Assembly: GCA_030040395.1 (NCBI GenBank)
Contig: JASHTU010000277.1
Coordinates: 1-8,249, forward strand
Reading direction: 5' to 3'
Source: Acidobacteriaceae bacterium
Lineage (GTDB): Bacteria; Acidobacteriota; Terriglobia; Terriglobales; Acidobacteriaceae
DNA: 8,249 nt
Numbering within the stretch: position 1 is the first letter of the stretch; the number at the start of each line of letters is the position of its first letter. The position numbers were made by a program, and so were the translations under genes. Positions 1-5,866 of the stretch are shown one piece after another. The notes beneath the pieces are model-generated. The model ran no database searches and was not told where the DNA came from. It saw only the letters and a program-made list of their open reading frames with translations.

Positions 1-117
1 GCCAGCGACGGCCGGAAACGGCGCTCGCACCAGCGGCGTCTTCACGGCGATCGAAGCAATGCGCGCCGCCGCCGCGCGAATCTCGTCCAGCTCCACCAGT
101 TGTGCCGCCGATCTCAC
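1..117 (-). CDS. Threonine/serine dehydratase, N-terminal fragment (runs off the window)
   Basis: Reading leftward from GTG at 117, 39 codons stay open to the window edge. The product begins MRSAAQLVELDEIRAAAARI and continues with IASIAVKTPLV. This pattern (a leading 'DIRAAAARI' helix, then 'TPL') is the usual N-terminus of fold-type II PLP enzymes of the IlvA/TdcB threonine ammonia-lyase and serine racemase group. Those enzymes deaminate L-threonine or L-serine to 2-oxo acids in the cytosol. An in-frame TGA at 127-129 limits the start. GTG 117 has an AAGGTGAGG ribosome binding site (125-133 on this strand) seven bases upstream, so the start is well supported. The PLP lysine and the glycine-rich loop lie outside the window. 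Threonine ammonia-lyase, serine racemase and a related dehydratase cannot be told apart from this fragment. The family call rests on about 40 residues recognised from memory. Confidence 0.6.
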   Translation of the reverse strand, partial: MRSAAQLVELDEIRAAAARIASIAVKTPLVRAPFPAVAG

Positions 118-205
118 GGTGCAGCCTCACCTTCGTCTTGACGCGCTTCCATAGATTCTCGCCACTCAATCCTGAACAAGACTGCTCTATCAGCTTCGAA
201 GCGGT

Positions 206-219
206 CTTAACGCGTTAAG
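206..219. repeat. Perfect 14-bp palindrome, possible operator
   Basis: CTTAACGCGTTAAG is its own reverse complement. A second perfect palindrome, GCTTCGAAGC (193-202), lies four bases to its left. The pair sits about 90 bp upstream of the dehydratase start at 117, where a regulator could bind. No -10/-35 pair could be placed with confidence next to it, so operator function is inference. Confidence 0.35.
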
Positions 220-259
220 CGGCGATCCCTGACCCCTGACCCCTTGCTCTACGGGATTT

Positions 260-400
260 CAAGGGCGTAGCCCTTGGCTAGGAGCTAGCATGCAAACCAG
301 CGCACGGCAACATGCTCGCTCCCGAAGGGAGCAGTCTTGGTCAGCCCAGAACGAAGTCCTGGGAACGCTGTCCATTCTACCCGGCCAGCCCCGTCGGGGC
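260..400. repeat. Cluster of four short hairpins
   Basis: Four inverted repeats lie in a row. The first is CAAGGGC-GTA-GCCCTTG (260-276, 7-bp stem). The second is GCTCCC-GAA-GGGAGC (318-332, 6-bp stem). The third is 345-363, with CCCAG/CTGGG arms, one mismatch, then AC-GAA-GT. The fourth is GCCCC-GTC-GGGGC (388-400, 5-bp stem). The stems differ in sequence while the loop size is constant at three bases. The cluster lies directly downstream of the stop at 446 of the leftward gene. It could therefore act in transcript end formation or stability, or be a repetitive intergenic element. I recall similar short hairpins as common between acidobacterial genes, but that was not checked. Confidence 0.6.
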
Positions 401-445
401 GACGCCGCGCTCGGCAATGATTTTCGACGGAGCGAAGCCGCGGGG

Positions 446-1168
446 TCAAAGCTCGGCCCATTTGGAATCGTCGGTCGCGTTCCCAAGAATCGCGGCAGGC
501 TCGATCGAGTGTACGTAGAATTTCCAAACCCCGCCGGCCCGGGCACGGCCCCAGACAAAGCCAAGTCCATTGTAGGTATGTCCCGGCCCATACTCGCAAT
601 AGAAGTAGTTGGCGGCAAGAGGAATGCCTACAATAGCCCCCGCGTTTTGGATCATTTGCCGTTTGGTCGCATGGTTGATAGCCGCCATGCCACCTCCGCC
701 CGCGAAATTCGCGTGGAAAAACCAGAGCCCGCCCGCATGCCGCACCACCGACACCGTGCAGCCAGTCAGCGGGCCCGTGACCGCGAAATTGGCTCCGCCG
801 TTCAATTGCATGAAAGTCACATCGGTCCCGCTCCAGGGCAGGATGCGCAGATTCGGGAATGCGCCGCCCACCGCCGGCACATAGGTCACCTGTCGCTTAT
901 TCGCAAGCCTCACCTTGCTAAGCGCGATGCGCGTCACTCCGCCCACGGTTGTGTTCGCATGGCTGGTCTTGGCCCCGGCCTGCACATTCATCGTCATCTC
1001 TACGTTAGCGTTATGCGTAAATTGAATGGAGGTTCCATGTGCTGCGTTGGCCACTGGCGCGGCGCGCGTCATCGCGGCAGGCACAAGGTTTGCGCCAGAT
1101 CCATTGAGTTGCATCTCGTGAATCATGCAATAGCCCTTCGGATCGTTCATGAAGGCCTGGAATGACAT
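446..1168 (-). CDS. Unrecognised 240-residue protein with duplicated MQLNG...HAN motif
   Basis: I do not recognise this gene as a named family. The protein is rich in Ala, Gly, Asn and Val, has no signal peptide or transmembrane segment, and is probably mostly beta strand. A motif occurs twice: MQLNGSGAN (residues 19-27) followed by FTHNAN (50-55), and MQLNGGAN (120-127) followed by FFHAN (150-154). The distance from Met to His is 33 residues in the first copy and 32 in the second, which suggests two related halves. The second half has LTGC (134-137) before the HAN motif. That combination recalls uncharacterised bacterial proteins with 'LSGC...YHAN', some of them effector-like (memory only). 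ATG 1168 has a G-rich stretch just upstream. GTG 1174, two codons earlier, is an alternative start. A possible promoter lies at 1249-1277. The gene is at least 280 bp downstream of the permease, so it is probably transcribed separately. Confidence 0.6.
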   Translation of the reverse strand: MSFQAFMNDPKGYCMIHEMQLNGSGANLVPAAMTRAAPVANAAHGTSIQFTHNANVEMTMNVQAGAKTSHANTTVGGVTRIALSKVRLANKRQVTYVPAVGGAFPNLRILPWSGTDVTFMQLNGGANFAVTGPLTGCTVSVVRHAGGLWFFHANFAGGGGMAAINHATKRQMIQNAGAIVGIPLAANYFYCEYGPGHTYNGLGFVWGRARAGGVWKFYVHSIEPAAILGNATDDSKWAEL

Positions 1169-1248
1169 GCTCACCCCCCGTCGGAGACCCGGTCAAAAAC
1201 CAGGATCCCCGTCCACCCCATCTCGCTGACAATTCTCTACGGCAAAAA

Positions 1249-1277
1249 ACACTACAGACTGTGGCTCCGGGAGTCAA
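1249..1277 (-). promoter_or_regulatory. Possible sigma-70-type promoter for the gene at 446-1168
   Basis: On the minus strand, TTGACT (1272-1277) is followed after 17 bases by TAGTGT (1249-1254). The -35 matches consensus at five of six positions and the spacing is ideal, but the -10 matches only three of six. It lies about 80 bp upstream of the start. The rest of the gap 1175-1448 shows no gene, and no convincing terminator for the permease. Confidence 0.3.
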
Positions 1278-1448
1278 ATAAATGCCCATGTCGGAACCTG
1301 TCTAAGACCTCTGCCATGAATCCAAGGTTTGGGCCCCAGCTCGAAATGTACAGGCTCCAGCCCTTACATAGACCAGGCAAAATCGACGTGGCTGCGGAAA
1401 AAATTATCAGAGGTGGGCTTGAGCTCCTGAGGACCGCACGGCCAGGCT

Positions 1449-2549
1449 TTATTCGTAGGCCAGCGCGTCAATTGGATCTTTGCGGGCCGCGATCCACGCC
1501 GGATACAGCGCTCCGCATAGCGCGCCTCCAAAAGCGATCGCCGCCGCCTTCGCCATCCACGCCCCGGTCACCTCGAAGTGCTGGGTAGGGAAGAGGTGCA
1601 AAATCAAAAGCCGCACCCCGTATGTGCCCGCAATGCCCAGCACCACGCCGCCCGCGGCCAGCACCCCGCACTCGCGCAGCACCACGCTCACAATGTCCGC
1701 CTTCGACGAGCCCATCGACTTCAGGATCCCAATCTCCCGCGTGCGCTCCATCACCGCCGTGTACATCGCCTGGAAAATCACCAGGAACCCCACGATGACC
1801 GCGATGCCGGTCACCGCGTTCAGAGCGATGTTGAATCCTGGCAGCCGGTCGGGCGTCATCTGGTCAAGCCAGTCGTTCATGGTCAGCACTTCATTGTTTT
1901 CGAGGCCAGGCGTGGAGTGAATTCCCTGAATCACCGCCTGCTCGTTGGTCGGATTGTCGACTTTGATGTAGAAAAGCGACGCCTTTCCGGGCGAGCCCAT
2001 CAAGTCACCCATGGTGGTGATCGGCAGCATCACACGCCCGCCTTTGCCCGGCTCCACGATCCCCGAGATGCGGAATGCATGGCCGAGGAGGTTGACGGTA
2101 TCGCCCACCTGCAGACTATGGCTGTGCGCCCATACCTGGTCCACCAGGGCGTCGTTTGGCCCCTGAAACGGCCCTCCCGCCAGAAACACAAACGGCTTCA
2201 GGGCGTTGAAGCTGGAATAATCGATACCGTAAATGACCTCGATGGTGCCCGTAGTCTGGAAGTGCTGGATGGCCGGCGAAGCCACCGTCACGTGCGCCAT
2301 GCGCCGGAAAGCCTCCACATCTTTGGCCGGCATCGCGGCCCCACTCACACCGTTGAAATAGCTGGCGTTCGACGGCAGCACCATGATGTCCGCCCCAATC
2401 CCGTTGGTGCGCTGCTTCTGGTCGTTCAACATTCCCATGAAGATGCCCACGATGGAAAGAATCATGATCACTTCAATGGCCACGGCGAGCACGCTGATGA
2501 TCGAGCGCAACGGGCGATGCAGCAGATTGGCGAAGATCAGCTTGTTCAT
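1449..2549 (-). CDS. ABC transporter permease, MacB/FtsX type
   Basis: This is the inner-membrane permease of an ABC transporter of the FtsX/MacB/LolCE superfamily, 366 residues long. These proteins move a substrate or transmit force across the membrane using a separate ATPase. The order is typical: an N-terminal transmembrane helix (about 17-41), a large extracytoplasmic MacB-like core (about 45-235), then three helices (about 242-265, 291-318, 329-352). Hallmarks are the cytoplasmic loop ERTREIGILKSMGSSKADI (268-286), which contacts the ATPase, and the C-terminal YPAWIAARKDPIDALAYE. ATG 2549 has GGAGG (2559-2563) seven bases upstream, and the protein ends at TAA 1449-1451. No ATP-binding subunit or membrane-fusion subunit lies beside it: upstream is an intergenic region leading to a divergent gene, and downstream is an unrelated gene. 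The ATPase must be encoded elsewhere, and the substrate cannot be told from sequence. Confidence 0.9.
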   Translation of the reverse strand: MNKLIFANLLHRPLRSIISVLAVAIEVIMILSIVGIFMGMLNDQKQRTNGIGADIMVLPSNASYFNGVSGAAMPAKDVEAFRRMAHVTVASPAIQHFQTTGTIEVIYGIDYSSFNALKPFVFLAGGPFQGPNDALVDQVWAHSHSLQVGDTVNLLGHAFRISGIVEPGKGGRVMLPITTMGDLMGSPGKASLFYIKVDNPTNEQAVIQGIHSTPGLENNEVLTMNDWLDQMTPDRLPGFNIALNAVTGIAVIVGFLVIFQAMYTAVMERTREIGILKSMGSSKADIVSVVLRECGVLAAGGVVLGIAGTYGVRLLILHLFPTQHFEVTGAWMAKAAAIAFGGALCGALYPAWIAARKDPIDALAYE

Positions 2550-2763
2550 CTCTCTCGGCCTCCGGCGCCGCGCCCGTCCTGCCCGGCTGGCCCGGCTTTT
2601 TTGACCAGGGGCGCAGAGGGCCGTTCCCTTGAGTTCCCGGACCAGGTGGGCGCCATCACCGCGCCTGACAGGCTCAATGATCCTGCCTTCAGGGTAACAA
2701 AGTCAGATACGGGAGAGGACCATACCCTTGAATCAAAAAGGGAAGAAGGGAGTTAAAATTGTT

Positions 2764-2792
2764 TTGACGGGATTTGAACCCGGGTTTATCGT
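2764..2792 (+). promoter_or_regulatory. Probable sigma-70-type promoter of the helix-turn-helix gene
   Basis: TTGACG (2764-2769), a 17-base spacer and TATCGT (2787-2792) match consensus at five of six and four of six positions. Transcription would start near 2799, giving a leader of about 47 bases before ATG 2846. The spacer overlaps a tRNA T-arm-like sequence on the other strand (2768-2782). Confidence 0.5.
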
Positions 2793-2793
2793 G

Positions 2794-2820
2794 AAAGGTA
2801 CAACCTCTTTGGGTACCTTT
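2794..2820. repeat. 8-bp perfect inverted repeat at the predicted transcription start
   Basis: AAAGGTAC (2794-2801) and GTACCTTT (2813-2820) are perfect inverted repeats separated by 11 bases. A further near-palindrome, AGGTATTACCT (2821-2831), follows directly. Placed right after the predicted -10 box, this is a reasonable operator, or a 5' leader hairpin of the helix-turn-helix gene. It also lies in the region shared with the divergent permease gene. Confidence 0.45.
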
Positions 2821-2845
2821 AGGTATTACCTGTTTTTCGTCGCCG

Positions 2846-3370
2846 ATGAGTAGCTTTGGAGAAGACCTGCGCATGGAGCGGTTAGCCCGCGGCATTGCGC
2901 TTGAGCAAATTGCGGCGGTCACGAAGATCAGTCAGCGGCACCTGGTCGCGCTGGAGCAGGAGCGATTTCGTCTTTTGCCCGGCGGCATCCTCAGCAAGGG
3001 CATCGTGCGCGGTTACGCCGGCGCCGTCGGCCTTGATGAGCGCGACTGGACGGAGCGCTTTCTCAAAGCCTGCAGGGCTTCGGGAGAAATGACCGAGGAC
3101 GACCGCGGTTGGACCACCTTCGCCTCCAACGTGGGCAAAGCCCGCATTCTGCACCATGAAGCTGTCGAGGTCCGCGTCCGCTGGGTAGGCGCGCTCCTGC
3201 TGGCTCTGGCCGTTGCCGCGGGCGCATTTTTCACCGTGCGCTACGTTGGCTTCCGCGCCGGATGGTGGTCTACTTTTTTGCCCTGGCGCCACCTCTCGTC
3301 GAACGTCCAAGCCGGATGGGCCTCCGTGCACGCCATGCTTGCCCGCATTCTGTCCCGGATTCAGAGCTGA
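2846..3370 (+). CDS. RodZ-like helix-turn-helix protein with one membrane helix
   Basis: This 174-residue protein combines an N-terminal helix-turn-helix of the RodZ (HTH_25) type with a single membrane helix. The domain spans about residues 3-72: GEDLRMERLARGIALEQIA, then the KISQRHLVALEQ recognition region and the 'LPGGILSKGIVRGYA' segment typical of this group. A basic stretch precedes a hydrophobic helix at about 113-135. Only about 40 residues follow, so the C-terminal beta domain of true RodZ is missing. In RodZ this fold binds MreB and helps set cell shape, and related short proteins occur widely in acidobacteria with unknown roles. A DNA-binding membrane regulator is also possible. 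The start ATG 2846 is needed to keep the first helix complete, although no clear Shine-Dalgarno sequence precedes it. The gene diverges from the permease gene. Confidence 0.75.
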   Translation: MSSFGEDLRMERLARGIALEQIAAVTKISQRHLVALEQERFRLLPGGILSKGIVRGYAGAVGLDERDWTERFLKACRASGEMTEDDRGWTTFASNVGKARILHHEAVEVRVRWVGALLLALAVAAGAFFTVRYVGFRAGWWSTFLPWRHLSSNVQAGWASVHAMLARILSRIQS

Positions 3371-3713
3371 CGCGCCTCACCCCCTCCCTTCCTCACCCCC
3401 TCCCTCATTGACCGGCCACCCCCAGCACCCACGCCCCGAACCCCAACTCCTCAAGCGCCGATTGCTCCCTTTGAACGGCGATTTCCTCCCATTCGCTGCG
3501 AAGCATTGCTCCCCGCCGCCGGCCCGGTTACCATGAAAGGGATACAGCCAAAGGCTTGCCCCTGCCGTCGCCGGTCGATCGGAACCGGGTCGGCCGCCAG
3601 CGGGTCTTTCGGGGCGGAGTTCCACGATTCTGCATTGGGCTTCCTCGACGCGCGTTCCGACCGCGCATACGTCCCCTGGTACTTTCATCCCGCAACGCGA
3701 AGGAGTTTCAAAC
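3371..3713 (+). other. metK upstream region, GC-rich and possibly structured
   Basis: No gene is credible here. The left end holds the pyrimidine tandem repeat. A weak promoter candidate is TTGCTC (3506-3511), 17 bases, TACCAT (3529-3534), which would give a leader of about 170 bases. That leader contains several short inverted repeats, for example AGCC-AAA-GGCT (3546-3556) flanked by GGG/CCC, and CCGGT/ACCGG around 3580. I looked for SAM-I, SAM-II and SAH riboswitch signatures by eye and found none. AAGGAG (3700-3705) is the metK ribosome binding site. Confidence 0.35.
3375..3405. repeat. Tandem 16-bp pyrimidine repeat, potential G-quadruplex on the minus strand
   Basis: The 15-base unit CCTCACCCCCTCCCT occurs at 3375-3389 and again at 3391-3405, one base apart. 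Read on the minus strand this gives four runs of at least three G with loops of 1, 7 and 1 bases (3380-3404), which fits the standard G-quadruplex pattern. It begins five bases after the stop of the helix-turn-helix gene and lies in the 343-bp gap before metK. Confidence 0.6.
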
Positions 3714-4877
3714 TTGAGCGACCGTTTCCTATTTACTTCCGAGTCAGTCACCGAAGGCCATCCTGACAAGATTGCCGACCAGGTTTCCGACGCCATCCTC
3801 GACGCCTGCCTCGATCAGGATCCCTATAGCCGCGTCGCCGCGGAAACCCTCACCGCCACCGGTCTGGTGGTCATCGCCGGCGAAATCACCACCAAGGCTT
3901 ACGTCGATTTCCAGACCCTGGTCCGCGGCGTGGTCGCCTCCATCGGCTACGACAACGCCCTTTATGGCTTCGACGCCAACACCTGCGCCGTCATTTCGTC
4001 CATCAACAAGCAGTCTGGCGACATCGCCCAGGGCGTCGACACGGGCGGCGCCGGCGACCAGGGCATGATGTTCGGCTACGCCTCCAATGAGACCCCCGAG
4101 CTGATGCCCGCGCCCATCTCACTGGCCCACAAGCTCACCCGCCAGCTCACGCACGTGCGCAAAAGTGGCAAGCTGCCCTACCTGCGTCCCGACGGAAAAA
4201 GCCAGGTCACGGTCGAGTACGACGAACAGGGCAAGCCCGCGCGCATCGACGCGGTGGTCATCTCCACCCAGCACGCTGAAAGCGTCTCCAACGACGAACT
4301 CCACGCCGACATTTTCAAGCATGTCATTCAGGCCGTGCTACCGGCCAAGTGGCTCGACGAGCACACCAAGTATCACATCAACCCCACCGGCCGCTTCGTC
4401 ATCGGCGGTCCCATGGGCGACACCGGCCTTACCGGCCGCAAAATCATTGTCGATAGCTACGGCGGCATGGGACGCCACGGCGGCGGCGCCTTCTCGGGCA
4501 AAGATCCCACCAAGGTCGATCGCTCCGCGGCTTACATGGCGCGCCACATCGCCAAGAACATCGTGGCCGCCGGCCTGGCGGAAAAAGTCGAAGTCCAGCT
4601 TGCCTACGCCATCGGCGTAGCAGAGCCGGTCAGCGTTCTGGTCGAAACCTTCGGCACCGGCAAGCTCAGCGCCGCTCAGCTCACCGATCTCATCCGCAAG
4701 AACTTTGCGCTCACCCCCAAGGGCATCATCGAGAGTCTCGACCTGCGCCGGCCCATCTACCAGCTCACCGCGGCCTACGGCCACTTCGGCCGCTCCGAGC
4801 CGGAATTCACCTGGGAGGCAACCCACAAGGCCGCCAAGCTGGCCGAGCAGGCCGCCGAGGCGCTCGCCGTCAAGTAG
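3714..4877 (+). CDS. metK: S-adenosylmethionine synthetase (methionine adenosyltransferase)
   Basis: MetK joins L-methionine and ATP to form S-adenosylmethionine, releasing phosphate and diphosphate. It works in the cytosol as a tetramer and supplies the main methyl donor. The 387-residue length is normal for the family. Key motifs are all present: [12 protein letters not shown] (8-19, with catalytic His16), the ATP-binding GAGDQG (112-117), and [19 protein letters not shown] (256-274), which contains the phosphate-binding P-loop-like residues. The protein runs unbroken to AVK-TAG. The start is TTG 3714: it follows AAGGAG (3700-3705) by eight bases, and the N-terminus [11 protein letters not shown] aligns with MetK from other bacteria. 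A TTG start may lower translation. Codons become strongly G/C-ending through most of the gene. No strong intrinsic terminator follows. Confidence 0.98.
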   Translation: MSDRFLFTSESVTEGHPDKIADQVSDAILDACLDQDPYSRVAAETLTATGLVVIAGEITTKAYVDFQTLVRGVVASIGYDNALYGFDANTCAVISSINKQSGDIAQGVDTGGAGDQGMMFGYASNETPELMPAPISLAHKLTRQLTHVRKSGKLPYLRPDGKSQVTVEYDEQGKPARIDAVVISTQHAESVSNDELHADIFKHVIQAVLPAKWLDEHTKYHINPTGRFVIGGPMGDTGLTGRKIIVDSYGGMGRHGGGAFSGKDPTKVDRSAAYMARHIAKNIVAAGLAEKVEVQLAYAIGVAEPVSVLVETFGTGKLSAAQLTDLIRKNFALTPKGIIESLDLRRPIYQLTAAYGHFGRSEPEFTWEATHKAAKLAEQAAEALAVK

Positions 4878-4896
4878 GGAACTGGCGGCCATTGCC

Positions 4897-4919
4897 GGTC
4901 GCCCTGCAAATTAGCGACC
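4897..4919 (+). terminator. Weak hairpin downstream of metK
   Basis: GGTCGC (4897-4902) and GCGACC (4914-4919) form a 6-bp stem with an 11-base loop, 20 bases after the metK stop. There is no T-run after it, so it is not a standard intrinsic terminator and may only protect the 3' end. A second short inverted repeat, AACCCC-A-GGGGTT, lies at 4951-4963. Confidence 0.25.
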
Positions 4920-4998
4920 ACGCGCGACAGCGAAATCAAGCCGACGCTTCAACCCCAGGGGTTCATCGCAAGATGAGCCCCTTTTCCGTTTTCGGGAG

Positions 4999-5007
4999 TG
5001 GTATGAT
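4999..5007 (+). promoter_or_regulatory. Possible extended -10 promoter for the 5116-6769 unit
   Basis: TGGTATGAT is an extended -10 element (TG, one base, TATGAT, five of six matches to consensus). No good -35 box lies 16-18 bases upstream, as is common for extended -10 promoters. Transcription would begin near 5013, just before the tandem hairpins at 5019-5052. Confidence 0.4.
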
Positions 5008-5018
5008 GGGTCCCTCCT

Positions 5019-5052
5019 GGAAACGCAGGTTTCCCGGAAACGCAGGTTCCCC
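5019..5052. repeat. Tandem duplicated 17-bp hairpin unit
   Basis: Two back-to-back 17-base units, 5019-5035 and 5036-5052, are identical at 16 of 17 positions. The first is itself a perfect hairpin, GGAAAC-GCAG-GTTTCC. The second keeps the same shape with one changed base in the right arm. They would lie at the very start of the transcript from the predicted promoter at 4999-5007. Confidence 0.75.
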
Positions 5053-5115
5053 TCGAAACCCAGCAATCCCCCAAATCGCCATTCCCCGGTCGCGCAAAGC
5101 AAGGAGGAAACAGGC

Positions 5116-5799
5116 ATGAGCCTCAAAACCGTGTACCTGATTGGCCATGGCCGCGTAGACGGGCAAGCAGCCCCCATTCAAATACCGGACAAGATCACCA
5201 TGCACTGGCTCGCGCCCCTGGGCGACACCTCGGTGGGTCTCAGCACCGCCTTCATGGGAGGACAGCTCCTCCAGGAAGAGGGTTCGGACCCTCCCCGAGC
5301 CAACGTTCCGCAGCATTATCTGTGCGCGGATATGAACGTCAAGCACGACGAAAAGATCACCGCATTCTTCCGGAGAGTGGCGCAGGATCCGCACGGCAGC
5401 CCCGATCCCTATGTCCTCTACCCGCGCGACAAAACCAATCTTCCCCTCAGCTCGATCCTTGCGTTCCTCAAAATGCTGTCGCCGGAAGAAGCAGATTGGC
5501 ACGTCTATTGGACCTGCTGTCGCGGATATATCGGAAGGGTTAACCCTACTGAGACCGTATGGGAGCAGGGACAAAGAATAAGAAGTCGGGCTAGGCAAGA
5601 GCCGAAGGAAACGCCCGCGTTGGACAACAAACAAGAAAAACACAAAACCCTCGACGCCGACTTCAAATCGATCGTGATGGTGGCCAAAAGCGACCAGAGA
5701 GTCCTTCGCCAAGACATCGCTCTCGGCAGCCCGACCGGCGGCATCAATAGATTGCTTGGCATTATCACCCGGCGCGGCAGCTTTTCCGGGATGGGGTAG
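5116..5799 (+). CDS. Stv-like GHG domain protein, effector-like
   Basis: The product is 227 residues, with no signal peptide or membrane helix. Residues 5-12 read TVYLIGHG; IPDKITMHWLAPLGD (23-37) follows, and further on come YVLYPRD (99-105), LPLSSILAFL (109-118) and WHVYWTCCRG (128-137). This order (an early GHG, a 'P.g.tmHw..p.G' strand, and a late 'LSsIL... hW.CCR') matches my memory of the 'putative adhesin Stv' domain of effector-like bacterial proteins. The adhesin name has little experimental support that I know of. His11 and Cys134/Cys135 are conserved-looking polar residues that could form an active site, though this is speculation. A Lys/Arg/Glu-rich, less GC-rich stretch (about 150-180) links to a C-terminal segment I do not recognise. 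ATG 5116 has a perfect AAGGAGG (5101-5107) eight bases upstream. The metallopeptidase gene follows after 67 bp, probably in the same transcript. Confidence 0.7.
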   Translation: MSLKTVYLIGHGRVDGQAAPIQIPDKITMHWLAPLGDTSVGLSTAFMGGQLLQEEGSDPPRANVPQHYLCADMNVKHDEKITAFFRRVAQDPHGSPDPYVLYPRDKTNLPLSSILAFLKMLSPEEADWHVYWTCCRGYIGRVNPTETVWEQGQRIRSRARQEPKETPALDNKQEKHKTLDADFKSIVMVAKSDQRVLRQDIALGSPTGGINRLLGIITRRGSFSGMG

Positions 5800-5814
5800 G
5801 GCATTTCTTCTCAG

Positions 5815-5827
5815 GCCGCGTCGCGGC
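5815..5827. repeat. Intercistronic palindrome between the two effector-like genes
   Basis: GCCGCG-T-CGCGGC is a perfect 6-bp inverted repeat around one base. Outer arms GGCAT (5800-5804) and ATGCC (5830-5834) extend it into a longer imperfect hairpin. With no T-run it is unlikely to end transcription, and it may adjust the relative levels of the two products. The ribosome binding site AAGGAGG (5851-5857) follows. Confidence 0.4.
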
Positions 5828-5866
5828 TCATGCCTCTTCACACCTGTGTCAAGGAGGGCCAAGAAC

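Noticed and set aside
290..1165. Long open frame on the plus strand opposite the gene at 446-1168
   Set aside because: It is very rich in Arg and His with no domain pattern, as expected for the antisense of a GC-rich gene. The minus-strand product has normal composition and an internal motif repeat.
2578..2601. GCCCGGC repeat followed by six T, resembling a plus-strand terminator
   Set aside because: The two copies are direct repeats rather than inverted, so they do not form a good stem, and no plus-strand gene lies upstream to be ended.
1578..2756. 392-codon open frame on the plus strand opposite the permease
   Set aside because: The product is His/Arg/Pro-rich and unlike any protein, while the opposite strand encodes a clear FtsX-type permease over the same region.
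2762..2850. Functional tRNA gene
   Set aside because: There is a T-arm-like and an anticodon-like part, but no D-arm, no acceptor stem pairing and too short a variable region.
2689..2922. 77-codon minus-strand frame in the divergent region
   Set aside because: It has no ribosome binding site and runs from inside the helix-turn-helix gene, across its promoter, into the gap. Its composition gives no support.
3371..3713. SAM or SAH riboswitch before metK
   Set aside because: No conserved core sequence of the classes I can recall was found by eye. It is kept only as a question about a structured leader.
5019..5052. CRISPR-like repeat
   Set aside because: There are only two units and no spacer between them, so this is a tandem duplication and not an array.
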